Assembly: GCA_008692225.1 (NCBI GenBank)
Contig: VICG01000017.1
Coordinates: 62,001 to 126,000, forward strand
Length of the DNA stretch: 64,000 nucleotides
Reading direction: 5' to 3'
From: Monilinia fructicola
Lineage: Eukaryota > Ascomycota > Leotiomycetes > Helotiales > Sclerotiniaceae
The translations under genes were made by a program, and so were the position numbers. The first letter of the stretch is position 1. The number at the start of each line of letters is the position of its first letter. Positions 11,846-23,599 of this stretch are shown piece by piece. The notes beneath the pieces are model-generated. The model did not search any database, was not told the DNA's origin, and worked only from the letters and a program-made list of their open reading frames with translations.

Positions 11846-12450
11846 AGTTATCTACCCTTCTTCTCCTCCCCCCGCCTTATTTGGCTAGTAATTTACACAA
11901 AAAACAATTATTTTGATATAATAATAATTTGATTTATTAATAATAAAATTAATTGAAAATGAAAAATAATATTATATATAATAATCAATAGATTCTAAGA
12001 ATTTTTAATATTCGCAATTTCTTTATAAAAAGTAATAAAAGATTATAAAAATTCGAATTCTTATTTTCAATTTGTATATGAATCCTATAAAAAGTTATAA
12101 TCATTAAACGAGAATATTTAAAAGTAGTCTAAGAGATTTTATAGAACTCTAAAGATAATATTAATAAAACAAAGCATCTTAATAGTATATTATTATTTAA
12201 AATTAATTATTAATAGAGAGTTTTTATAATTATTATTAAGTTCTCATATAAATATCTAGATCTTAATAAAAAGTTTTAAAATGGTAGTCTATTTATCAAT
12301 TACGAATAATTATATAGAATTCTATTAATAAATCTTATAAATATTTATAAACTATGTTTAACTATTTTTATTTAGAAATTATAACATTCTTCTTTAAAGT
12401 ATTATAAACTGAGTAAATAGAAGGGGTGGCGCAAAGCAGGGTAGGTGACT
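11846..12450. mobile_element. FB1: TA-flanked foldback element, decayed and shortened copy
   Basis: The left end reads AGTTATCTACCCTTC and the right end GCAGGGTAGGTGACT, RIP-altered forms of the AGTCGCCTACCC / GGGTAGGCGACT termini of FB2-FB4. TA lies on both sides (11844-11845, 12451-12452). At 605 bp it is about 240 bp shorter than the others, apparently through loss in the right arm. No transposase is encoded. Confidence 0.75.
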
Positions 12451-12452
12451 TA

Positions 12453-12841
12453 TAGGTAGAAGCATGAATCATAGTAAAGCTAATTTTATAAAATTTATAT
12501 CAACTACTTATATTAATACATTAATGATATTTTTTATATTATTTTTGTTTATCTATTAATATATTAATAATATAGAATACAATATTACTTGTTTCTTTTT
12601 TTATTAATTATTATATATTACTTTGATTTTTAAATATTATAATCTCTTTATTATAATTAGATATCAAAATAGTAGAACTTATTGTATAAAAAACATCTAA
12701 GATTATAAGAAGAAAAGAGGAAGAAAACTATTCCTAATTTATATATTATTTTATTCTTATTATATAATCTTGAGATTACAATTTATTTTTATAATGTTAT
12801 TATAAAATATTCTTAATACCCCTATAATTAATACATTTTAT
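12453..12841. other. AT-rich sequence, unassigned
   Basis: No open frame or repeat recognised between FB1 and the MULE-type MITE. Confidence 0.35.
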
Positions 12842-12850
12842 TATATATTA

Positions 12851-13269
12851 GTGTAAAAAACTCTTATACTCTAAAAAGTCGAATTAATTACTCTTTTACT
12901 ATAAAAATCGGAGTCATTTTTACTATAATGCCCCTAAATTCTATACTTTTTAGAATCCATTTAACAAATATAGAATCTAAACCTTTAAGATAATCAACCA
13001 TTTCGGCCATTCCATTCCGGCTATTCTATTTCAGCCATTCCATTCCATTCCATTCTAGCCTTTCCATTTTAAATAATATAACTAATTTGTTAATATAGAT
13101 TTCAAAATAAACCCCTAGATTCACTAGATTCTATTGTATTTAAATAGATTCTATAATAGAATCTATTTAATAAGTTTAAAATCTGAACAGTATTATAGTA
13201 AAATGACTTCGATTTTCGTAGTATAAGAGTAATTAATTCGACCTTTTATAGCATGAGAGTAATTTACTA
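12851..13269. mobile_element. MULE-type MITE, copy 1 (419 bp)
   Basis: The termini are inverted over about 80 bp: the left contains TACTCTAAAAAGTCG and ACTATAATGC, the right ATTATAGTAAAATGACTTCG and GAGAGTAATTTAC. The flanking 9-mers, TATATATTA at 12842-12850 and TACATATCA at 13270-13278, differ only by two T/C changes. The interior has a short CCATTCCATTCCGGC minisatellite (about 12998-13065). Non-coding. Confidence 0.85.
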
Positions 13270-13278
13270 TACATATCA

Positions 13279-13820
13279 TCAATTATATTAAACATTATTT
13301 TTAGAATGTGATTTGAAAATTTAATATACATTTAATTAAAATCAAATTAAAATATATATCTATAATGCTACTACTTTACTTAATATTATTTATAATAAAT
13401 TCTGGAAAATCATAATAAAATATTTTTCGATATTTAGAATATATATAAATAATCTTATAATCTTTTTATCTTTCTAAATATATTTTTTATATATTATTAT
13501 TTTAGTTATTATCTCTAAATTTATTTTGAAAAAGACTTTAGTATGCTTCTTTCTTATATAGTAGTAGTAAATTCATAATCGATTTAATCTAACTATAGCT
13601 AAGCTACTCTTTCTTTTATATAATATGTTAATTATTATTATTTATAATCTAGTTAATATTATAATACTTTTCTTTAATACTTTTTTCAAAAATAAAGTAT
13701 TCGAAATTTTACCTTTACTAATACTATATTTTTCTTACATTCTTTAAATTTGCTTTCTTTTAATTTTCTTTCTTAATGACTTTGCTTTCTTTATTCCCTA
13801 TTATAATATTATTTGATTCT
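13279..13820. other. AT-rich sequence, unassigned
   Basis: Nothing recognisable between the MULE-type MITE and the second foldback MITE. Confidence 0.35.
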
Positions 13821-13976
13821 ACTAGTAGTTGCGAAAATAAACTTTTAAATTTTAGATTGGTAGAATTTTATTAACCTTAAACGAAGCAAGGATTGAGGGA
13901 TTAAGGGCTAGCCTCTATTAGGAAATAAAATTCGATGAATTCAAAGTCTCAAAAACTATTTTCCGCGAGTGCTTGT
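13821..13976. mobile_element. Foldback MITE, copy 2 (RIP-altered)
   Basis: Aligns along its length with 5793-5949: ACTAGTAGTTGCGAAAATAA at the left, ACGAAGCAAGGATTGAGGG and GGGCTAGCC in the centre, TTTTCCGCGAGTGCTTGT at the right. Most differences are C-to-T or G-to-A. Confidence 0.8.
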
Positions 13977-15997
13977 ATATAATATATAATACTTGAAATT
14001 ATTTTTATATGACTCTTTATAATTTTATTTTTATATATTTTTAAATTCTAGATATTTAATCTTCAAAAGAGTTTTTTTAAAAGTTAATATTAAACTATCT
14101 TTATAGAATAATGAAGAGTTTTCGCTATTGTTATAATCATTATAAGAGAAATCGATAATAGCTAAAATATTATTATTAATATATTAGTAAAGAAAATATC
14201 ATTAATATAACCGACATTTAATACAAATAATATAAATAGTATAACTATAAGTAGATAACTGAGTAAATTTAATAAAAATTTATTTTATTATAATTTTTGT
14301 TTTTTATTTATATAATATAATTAATAACAAATCTTAATAAACAAACATTTGATAATATTATATTGGAAAAAGAATAATTAAGTAAAATTGATTAAAGTAT
14401 TTATTAATAATAAAAATTATTAGTTTTTAACATTTTTAAAATCTTTAAGAAATTTATATTTCTTTTTTCTTTTTATAAAATTCCTTTCTTTTTTTACTAT
14501 TTTTAATAAATATAGAATCTGTTATAAAAACATAATAATTTCAAATTTTTCTTTAAGTGAGATTTTGATTTTATAATTATTTCTTTTATAGATTATATAA
14601 TATAACAAAATATACTTATAAAATATACTTATAAAATTTACAAAAAAAAAGTATCAAAAGAGTAGTAATAATATTAAGGGTATAAGATAAATAAAATTGA
14701 AAAGTATTTAAATAAAACTTCTCTTTAAAATTTAATTATAAATAATCTAGTATAGAAATATATAATTAACTTTTTCAAAACAAAAGGTGTTTATAAATAT
14801 ATTTTTTTTTTAGAATAATATTAAATATATCGAAAAAAAGAAAACTTAATATAATATTTAATAAATAAGCGAATGGTAAAGACTTCTAGAAAACATTTAG
14901 TGATAATAATTGATTATTCGAAATATTAAATTTAATAATATTAATTAAGATATTGATTATAGAAAACACTAAAATAATATTAATAAAACTATATAATCTT
15001 TAAATTTGCTATAAGATAATATAATAATATTAAATATTAAGTTTTATATAAAAGCTATTTCTTATATAATTACTGTAATTATGTTTTTTGAAAAATATAG
15101 AGTAAAGAATAATATTAATAGTTATATAAATAATACTAAATTAATATTATAAAAATATATTATTAAAGTAAAAAAGTATTAAAAAGAGTATTTATTATAG
15201 AATAATGAGGTCAATTATTAGGATTAGTATTAATAGAAATATTAAATATAATAGTAAGTAATATTAATAATAATTAAAATATATTTAATAATCGATTATT
15301 TTGAGAAAATAATTGATAGAATAATGTAAAATTTAACAATTACAATTAGATTAATAGATTATATTCAAACTTGAGCTTTTTTGTTAATATAGTCAATATA
15401 TTAGATATTGATTATTATTATTTATTTCTAGTAGAATCTAAAAACTTATAAAATAATTAAATAAAGTTATATAATATAATATAAAAAAAAGATTTTAAGT
15501 ATAGAATATATAAATTATAAAAATAATAATAATTATAAATTTATAATTTAGAGAAATAAATATGCTTTTATATTTAGGTTTCAATATTTATCTTTTATAA
15601 ATAGTAATAATATTATTAGAATTTTTTTCTAAATTATTTTGGGGGTATTATGTATATATAATATATTATAAAATGAATAAATATATAATATATTTTTATG
15701 TTAATTAGAATAATAATATTAATTATAATATCTTAGAATATATTGTAAAAAAGATTGAAATATATTAAAGAATAATAATAAATTTTATTATAAAATAGAT
15801 ATAATATTAACAATTAATAAAAAGATTATATTATTAGAAGTTTTATTAATAGTATTTATAGAAATTTAAAGATAGTAAGTAAATTTATATAATATAACTA
15901 ATTTATAAAAACTAAAATAGTTTAATATTAATTTTTTTTATATGTATTAAATGCTTTTTAAGAATATTATAGATTTGAAGAATTTACTTTAAAGAAA
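13977..15997. other. RIP-degraded AT-rich sequence left of a Gypsy-1 LTR
   Basis: Over 2 kb without an open frame. It may be the interior of the element ending in the LTR at 15998, but I could not align it to the Gypsy-1 interior. Confidence 0.35.
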
Positions 15998-16925
15998 TGT
16001 AAAAGTTATATGATTGTTATTATATGATTATTATACTTATATTATAAGAGATTCAAAATGAAAAAACATGAACTTTAAATTCTTAGCGACTTGTATGATT
16101 GGTTATAAGTAAACAGTGAGAATTTTGATTAGTTAATTATTAGTAAGCAAAAAAGCCTTAACTTTTTAATATATCGAAGTTTAATTATTCTGATTATTTT
16201 AAAAGTGATTAACTCTTTCAGTTATTTCGAAAATGGTTAATTATTTCAGCTATTTTAACAATAGCTAGCTATTTTGGCCTATTCCATTTCGGCCTATTCC
16301 ATTCCTGTTATTTTATTTCAGCTATTTTTTATAAGCCTATACTATTTGGAAATAATGAATAATAAATAATAAATAATAAATAATAAATAGTAAATAATAA
16401 ATAATAAATAATAAATGATAAATAGTAAATATATAAATAATAAATAATAAATGATAAATAATAAATAATCAATAATAAAAAATAAATAATAAATCATAAA
16501 TAATAAATAATAAATAATAAATAATAAATAATAAATAATAAATAATAAAAATAAATAATAAATAATAAATAATAAATAATAAATAATAAATAATAAATAA
16601 TAAGTAATAAATAATAAATAATAAAGGTTTATTATTAAAATTATTAAAAAAGTTAAGTATAATTTATATATATAATGAAGAATATATTAAGAAATATATA
16701 AAAAACTATAAAGCTTTTCTATATATTATAAATTTAATATTAAATAAAATAAATAGAATAAATAGAATAAAAAAAATAAATATAATAAAATAGAATAAAT
16801 AAAATAAATAGAATAGATAAAATAAAGAAAATAAAGAGAATACATATATTCTAAAGAATAATATTAAAAATATATTTAAAAAAAAGAAAGAGAGATAAAA
16901 AATATTTTTCATTATTATAAAGTAA
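15998..16925 (+). repeat. Gypsy-1 LTR, copy 2
   Basis: Matches 4554-5385: the start TGTAAAAGTTATATGATTG corresponds to TGTGGAGTCATGTGACTG, and both share a block around CTTAGCGACTTGTATGATTG, the GGCCTATTCCATT minisatellite, the AAT array and the CTATAAAGCTTTTCTATAT block. This copy is more strongly C-to-T converted. Confidence 0.7.
16349..16623. repeat. (AATAAT)n microsatellite in Gypsy-1 LTR copy 2
   Basis: About 275 bp of AAT/AATA units at the position equivalent to 4870-5052, but about 90 bp longer, so the array has changed length since the copies separated. Confidence 0.9.
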
Positions 16926-16934
16926 TAGATAAAT

Positions 16935-19490
16935 TGTAAAGATTAAGGTAAGCAATTATTTATTAAAAAAGGGTAAAGTTTTTTTTATATCCAAAAACAA
17001 ACATTAAAAATGAATAATCAATCTATAGCAAAATCTAATGAAAAAATATATTAAGAATAATTTTAAAATTGATTTTGTAACTTATTATTATTATTATAAT
17101 AAATTTGTAATGATAATTTTTTGTAATTATGCTTATCTTTATTTTAATAATATCATCGCTATTTTTATTATTTTTATTATAATCTATACTTTCTATTATT
17201 TCTCTTTAAGTTCCTATATAAGTTTCTTATAATAATTAAGATATTTATAAAATAATCATTAATTAAACTTTAATCTATATTCTTTTTATTTAATTAAATA
17301 TTGTATAATATTTGTTAATATAATATATTTATAAATAATTTTATCAATTTTTGAATTTTTTATATTTTTTAATTATAATTATATCTAGATATTTTAGCTT
17401 TAATTATTTATATAAATCTTTATTTTTTATTATTGGTTCAAAATAAACTATTAATATTATTAAATGAATTTATTAGTACTTTAATATATTAAGTTTATAA
17501 ACTAACTTTCCCATTTATTATACTATCAAAAAAGGTTTTATATATTATTATTTTAACTTTTTATTATTTATTATTAAAAAAGAATATTCTTTATATAAAT
17601 ACAAAAATATTAAATTTTTTTTAAAGAAAATAAATATATAATTCTTATTCTATTTTTGCTTTATTATAATAATTATAAAAATAATATAATTTTTAGTTTT
17701 TATTTATATAATAAATATTATTTTTTTTTGCTATATTCAATAATTATATTATATTATAAAATATAAAATTATATATAGCCTTATTTAATAACTTTTTAAT
17801 AAAGATTTAATAAGAATTATATAGATAAAATTATAAAAATTAATAATATACTTTTTTATTCCTAAATATTATTTATTAAATCTAAATAAAGATATTTATA
17901 CAATTTCTATAATTCGATCGATTATCTCTAATTAATTATTTATCTATATATAAGATACTATAAAGTATAATAATATTATACTTAATATAGTAAAAATTAC
18001 TTTTTATTTTTTCAATTGAAATTTAAGGTTTTATTGCTAATCATTACTTTGAAATAATTTTAATTAAGATTATATATCTTTATAATCAATATTAATCTTT
18101 ATTCTACAATTAACTCAATAGTTTTTCTTAAAATAAACAATATTTTTTTAGTAAATTCATTTATACCTATTAATATTAAATCTAATCCTTATTTAATAAT
18201 TAAGAATATTAATAGAAAATTAATTATAATAATATAAAATAATGCTTGCAAAAAAAGATATTAATTATATTACGTTATATAATATATATCTTTTGCTTTA
18301 ATATATCTAGTATTTACTACAATATTGATAATATTTCTAAATTAACTTTAATATCTTTTAAATATAAAAGTTTTTATTTACTAAATCTATAAATTTTGTA
18401 TACTTTCAATAATAGTTTTTTATAATATATTTCAAATATTTCTTTATATATAGTATATAGAATTTATAATTGTAATAAATCTTTATTATTATTAACTTTA
18501 GGTAAAAAATTATTTTAAAGCTAAAATAATAAAGCTATTATATTTATTCTTAATATTTTGTTTTTCTTTATTATTACTAATACATTTATTTATACTAATT
18601 CCGATTTATATTCTTTTAGCAATTTATTATAGAACTTATTTATTATCTCAACCAATATTACTATAAAACTATACTATAAAGATCTTTTTATATTAAGTAT
18701 TATAGATAATGCTTTAAGCTTTTTAAAATTATAATCCTTAATATCATCGTTTTCTTTATAAAGTAAATATAATAATATATTTAGAATTATATTATTCTTT
18801 TCTGTTTTATAATAAATATCAAGATTAAATATTAATATAACTTCGCTTATTAATATTAATCTTAAAATTTAATTTATTAATTATTATATTATCTACTTTT
18901 TTTAAGATGTTTATTAAAGTATTATAAATTAGTATATATTCAATTAATAATACTTTATTGTATTAAATAATATATTTCATTTTATATAAGCTGTATATTA
19001 AAGTAATTATCTTTAACTTTAAGAGTTAATAATATAATCCTTATCCTATAATTGTTTTAACAAAAACAAAATTAGTTTAATATTGATTATATTAAATAAA
19101 ATTATTATTCTTTTATTATTTTTTATATAATATAGAATAATTTTAATACCCTTTATTTTTAAAATTTGTAAATAATAAATACATTAAATCTATATATATT
19201 AATACCTATTTTTATAATAATATTATTTGAATTTTGATAAATGTTATTAATTCTTTTTTAAAAGATAAATTAAATATTTTCTATATTAAAAATTTATATT
19301 TTGATTTATTTTTATATAATACTCCTTCTAATAAATAAAATTTTTTTGTAATAAATCGATAATCTTAATATAGTTTTTTATAAAATACTATAAATAACTA
19401 ATAATCTTTGAAAAACATTTTAGATCCTAAAGATTTTTTAGGAAAAATATTTTCTCTAAAACTATTAATTTATATTTAATATTAAATAAA
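16935..19490 (-). mobile_element. Gypsy-3 copy 1, left part (3' half: RNase H, integrase, chromodomain)
   Basis: Homologous throughout to 29775-32420, the equivalent part of the second Gypsy-3 copy. It stops abruptly at 19490, where the CTATA duplication and the Copia-1 LTR begin; the element resumes at 41269. It lies between reverse transcriptase (to the right, after the gap) and the 3' end. Heavily RIP-degraded. I could not find its 3' LTR. Confidence 0.75.
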
Positions 19491-19495
19491 CTATA

Positions 19496-19655
19496 TCTTG
19501 GAATATTAAGTCACGTGTACTGGGGCGCGTGCTTATATGCTAGTATAGTAGTATTCTAATATAATATTCTACTTTTATAGATATATATTCTTTGGTTCTA
19601 TAGCATCTACATAATTAATATATGTATTCTATTAACTTATTTATACTTGTAAATA
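19496..19655 (+). repeat. Copia-1 5' LTR
   Basis: Runs from TCTTGGAATATTAAGTCACG to ATACTTGTAAATA. It matches the 3' LTR at 40982-41263 and, in inverse orientation, the LTR at 62744-62903. It keeps a short GC-rich patch (CACGTGTACTGGGGCGCGTG). Confidence 0.8.
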
Positions 19656-22241
19656 AATTATTAACCTAAATGCTTTGTATTAAGATTATAATCAAAAATA
19701 TTCATAAAGTCTACAATATTTAAGTAGGATTAATAACAAATGCTTTAATACAATATAACGTTATTATTTACAAACGAATTATATAGTAAATTTATAGTTG
19801 AGTAACTATAATGAAATAATTATCTATATTGTATTATAATATAGTAAAAGATTATGGATTATTATTTAAAAAAAATCTTTAAAGTAAAGATTACTATAAT
19901 AATATTAAAATATTAAAAAATCACTTTAAGAATTTACTATTTTAAAATTACCTTATTTTTGTATAAAAAAAACTCAAAAGTTAGAATAAATATATCTTTT
20001 ATTGTAACGATTTAAAAGATCTTTTTTTTATTAAAATTCTATATAATACCTTTAAATTTCAATATAAATTATCTAAAATAAATAATAATAATCTAAAACC
20101 CAAAAATTATAAATCTAAGTGTATTATTAATTTCATTTAAGAGAATTATAAGAAATAAACCTATTAAATAAGAATTCAACTTTAAGAAAAAAGCTAATTT
20201 TATATATACAACTCAACTCTACAAAAATTTATATAAATCAAAAACATTAAACATTTTATTTTAAACTTTAAAGATTTAATATTTAATCTAAAAAAACAAA
20301 CTAAAATTTATATTAATATTATTAAAAAGGCTAAGTTCCGTAAAAATAAAACTAATACATTATTATATATCTATTACTTTTAATAAATAATAATAAAGCT
20401 TTAATAGATAAATATAATATAATTAAAAATCTTTGGAATTATTGAAAAATCAAATATTTTTAAATTAATAAAATTCTTATTAATTAATTTTTTTTCAAAA
20501 TTAAAAACTTTATTTTTAATCTAAAAGAAATTATTATTAATATATGAAATAAGTTTAAAAAGCTTTAATATAAACTTATATTTATAGGTTTAGCTATAAA
20601 TTTTACTTATATTAATAAATTATTATTTTAAAGCTTATTATTTTCTCTATTAAAAAAATACAAGGTTATTTTTAATATTATATAGATTATTAATAATACT
20701 TTTATTATTAATTTAAAGAATAAGTATTTTTAAGTTAAAAAATTAAGCTTAAACTTATAATTAAATTAATATATTCTGTAAAAAGAAAAAGAAATATATT
20801 TTATTTTTAGTAATATAATAAGACTATTACAAATTTTAATATTGATATATTTATAATTATATATAAGTTTTACAAAAAACTAGGTCATTTTATTTTAATA
20901 TATTTTCAGTTTAAATATATCAAATGCTTTTTAAAAAAGCAATAATAAATATTGGGAGAAATAATATAAATTAAATATTCTTGAGGGGAAGGATTGAAGA
21001 TGTAAATACAATGCTTATATTATTAGTTTTACCTTTAAGGATATCAATAATAAAGAAAACGATTCTAAATCTAAATATAATTATTTTATTAAAGAAAATA
21101 TTAGTAAAATGTCCTTATTATTATAGTATATAAATATTAGTACTTTTTCGTATATATTTAACTAATGTTCCCTTTTTAGAAATTTAATTTTTATTTTATA
21201 ATAAAGGATAATAGTTGATAAAGGAATCATATATTCAAATTAATAAAAAATAATGGATAAAAATAATATAAAAAACTTTATTAATAGAAATATTATATAT
21301 ACCAGAATGAAATATTAATTTATTTTTTTGCTAAAAGGATTTATAAAATAGAATTTAAAGGTGAATTTAATTATAAAGTAATATATATCATTTTAAAGAA
21401 TATTAAAATTATAAAAACAAGAATAAAAAACAGAATATATATTATTTTATATATAAACTTTAATTATAAGGATTAAAATTATTTTTATAAATCATATATA
21501 TATTTATTATAGAGATTATTCATAATATTAAAAGCAAGATTAGGGAAATGGTTATATTATAAAAGGAGAGATACTTTTTCTACTATTAATATTTTAACTA
21601 TTTAAATTATAATAAAATTAAAAAGTCTTATGAAATAATTATTTTTCAAAATTCTATTAAAGTTTTTATAAGTTTGGATATTTGTAAAATTTATATTCTT
21701 ACAAAAATAATAAATTAAATGCTAAATTAATTCAATATATAAAAATCTGATAATTGGAATTAATTTAATTTAATATTATAAACTTATTTTTTAAAAATAT
21801 TTTAAGGTAATAGATACTTTATTTTTATTATCAATGATATCATTAGAATAAACTGAATTTTATTTTGAAAATATAAAAGTGATATAATATTGATATTAAA
21901 GGAATAAAAGTAGGAAATTAAATTTGCTATTAAAATTTCTATAATAATTATTAAAATTAATTATATACTAGAATTCTTATATGTAATTTATAAATAGAAA
22001 ATAAGTATTCATTCTAAAATCATAGTTATTGTATTTTTTTATTAAAATGAATTTATTGAATATAATATTTGAATTATAGAATCTAATATGAGAATAATAT
22101 TAAAAAAAGCTTATTCATTATCGGAATTTTAAGATAAAATTATAGAAATATAATGTATATATTAGAAATCATACTAATATAAGATTAAATACAAATGGTA
22201 TTAATTAAAGTCTATTTAAAGCTTTTATAAGTATTTTATTA
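19656..22241 (+). pseudogene. Copia-1 gag and integrase remnant
   Basis: At 20862-20903 the reading Y-x2-Y-x4-H-x4-Y sits where Copia gag has a CCHC zinc knuckle: all three cysteines read as tyrosine (TGT to TAT or TGC to TAC). At 21671-21715 there is a gag-pre-integrase-like SLDICKIYILTK block. From 21812 the integrase core reads RYFIFIINDIIR, followed by F-x-K-Y-K-S-D, in line with Copia RYF-x-T-F-x-DD-YSR and LK-x-KSE. Near 22140-22205 the integrase tail is recognisable (NHTNIRLN). Many stops. The frame is cut at 22241 by FB2 and continues at 23080. Confidence 0.8.
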
Positions 22242-23079
22242 AGTCGCCTACCCTACTTCTCGCCACCCCCCCATTTGGCCAGCATTTCACACCAAAAACG
22301 ACCATTTTAACGTATTGATAACTTCTTTAATAATTAATATAATCAATTCAAATTTTTAGTAATAAATTAATATATTTTATTGAATACATTTTAAAAATCT
22401 TGAGCTTTTGCGATTTCTCTATAAAGAGAAATAAAAGATTATAAAAAATTAAGATTCTAATTTTAGATTTATATATAAATCCTATACAAAATCAAAATCT
22501 TTAAAAAGAAATTATATTTCTTTAACAAAAATAGCTAAAATTAATGTAAAAAAGATTAAAAAATCTTAAAATCAATCTTCATCGAATATGTTATTTTAAT
22601 AATATATTATTATTTATAATAAATGTTTAATACAGATTCTTTAATTTTAACGATAAAATTTTAAATAAAAAATTTAAGATTTCAATTTACTTAATAGTTA
22701 TAAATTATTATATATATTTCAAATAGTTCATTTACTATATATTATTAAATAGATTCCAGGAAAATTTATAGATTATTTTTAATTATTTTTGTTTAGAAAT
22801 TATAAATATTTATTTCAAAGTTTCAATTTTGTATGTGATTTCTATACAAATCCAAAACCGAAAATTCTGATTTTTTATAATATTTTATTACTCTTTATAA
22901 AAAAATCGCAAAAGTTTAAGACTTCTAGAATCTATTAATAATTATATATAAAAGCTTTAGTTGAAATTTAAAAAATATACATTCATTTTTCGTAGAATTA
23001 TAAATAGGTTAAAATGGTCCTTTTTGGAGTGAAATGCTGGCCAAATGGGGGAGGGTGGCGAGAAGTAGGGTAGGCGACT
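22242..23079. mobile_element. FB2: TA-flanked foldback element (838 bp)
   Basis: Left end AGTCGCCTACCCTACTTC, right end GAAGTAGGGTAGGCGACT, with TA on both sides (22240-22241, 23080-23081). The inverted arms run far inward, roughly 400 bp each, so the element could fold into one long hairpin; they include GCCACCCCCCCATTTGGCC, a GTGAAATGCTGG block and an ATTTGTATG-AAATC-type block. No coding capacity. Confidence 0.9.
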
Positions 23080-23180
23080 TAAATATTAATATTTGTAAGG
23101 TTTGGGGGAGTAAATATTATACTTTTATTAATCTAAAAACTATTCTAAATACACAAAAATATAATCAATTATAAGATATA
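23080..23180 (+). pseudogene. Copia-1 integrase fragment between FB2 and Gypsy-2
   Basis: Removing FB2 and one TA joins this in frame to the left piece. It reads KVWGSKYYTFIN, the W-G-C/S-x-x-Y motif that follows Copia integrase (LRVWGCKCY-type). The frame then joins 37463 across the Gypsy-2/Gypsy-3 block. Confidence 0.75.
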
Positions 23181-23360
23181 TGTCAAGATCGGCACGTGAT
23201 GCCAAGCATCACATGCCACGCTAATCCTATAAAGGAACAAAACCCTTTAGATTCCATTGCTTTCCCCTTTTATAAAATTCTACAATTACGTTATCATTTC
23301 TTTTAACCCCTAGTTTTCTGTTTTATTATATAATACTAAATTCTATTTTATAAAATATTA
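23181..23360 (+). repeat. Gypsy-2 5' LTR
   Basis: Starts TGTCAAGATCGGCACGTGAT and includes GCATCACATGCCACGC, a CCTATAAAGG TATA-like box and a CTTTTATAAAATT block. It keeps clearly more C and G than its surroundings. Right edge approximate. A decayed relative lies upstream of gene 1 (9297-9470). Confidence 0.7.
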
Positions 23361-23599
23361 GACTTGTTAGAAGAGAATTAAATATCAATAATCAACATTT
23401 TAAAATCTATTATTAAATTTTTGAAATATTATTTTTAATATATTGGGAAGAGATTATGGTTTAATAAAATAAATCTAATATATAATATCCCTTAAAGATA
23501 TTATATATAATTAATCTTTATAATATTAATTTATAAATTAAAAAGTTAATTTGGTTTATTAAATCAATTAAAAACAACCTTAAAATAATAATTTTTAAA

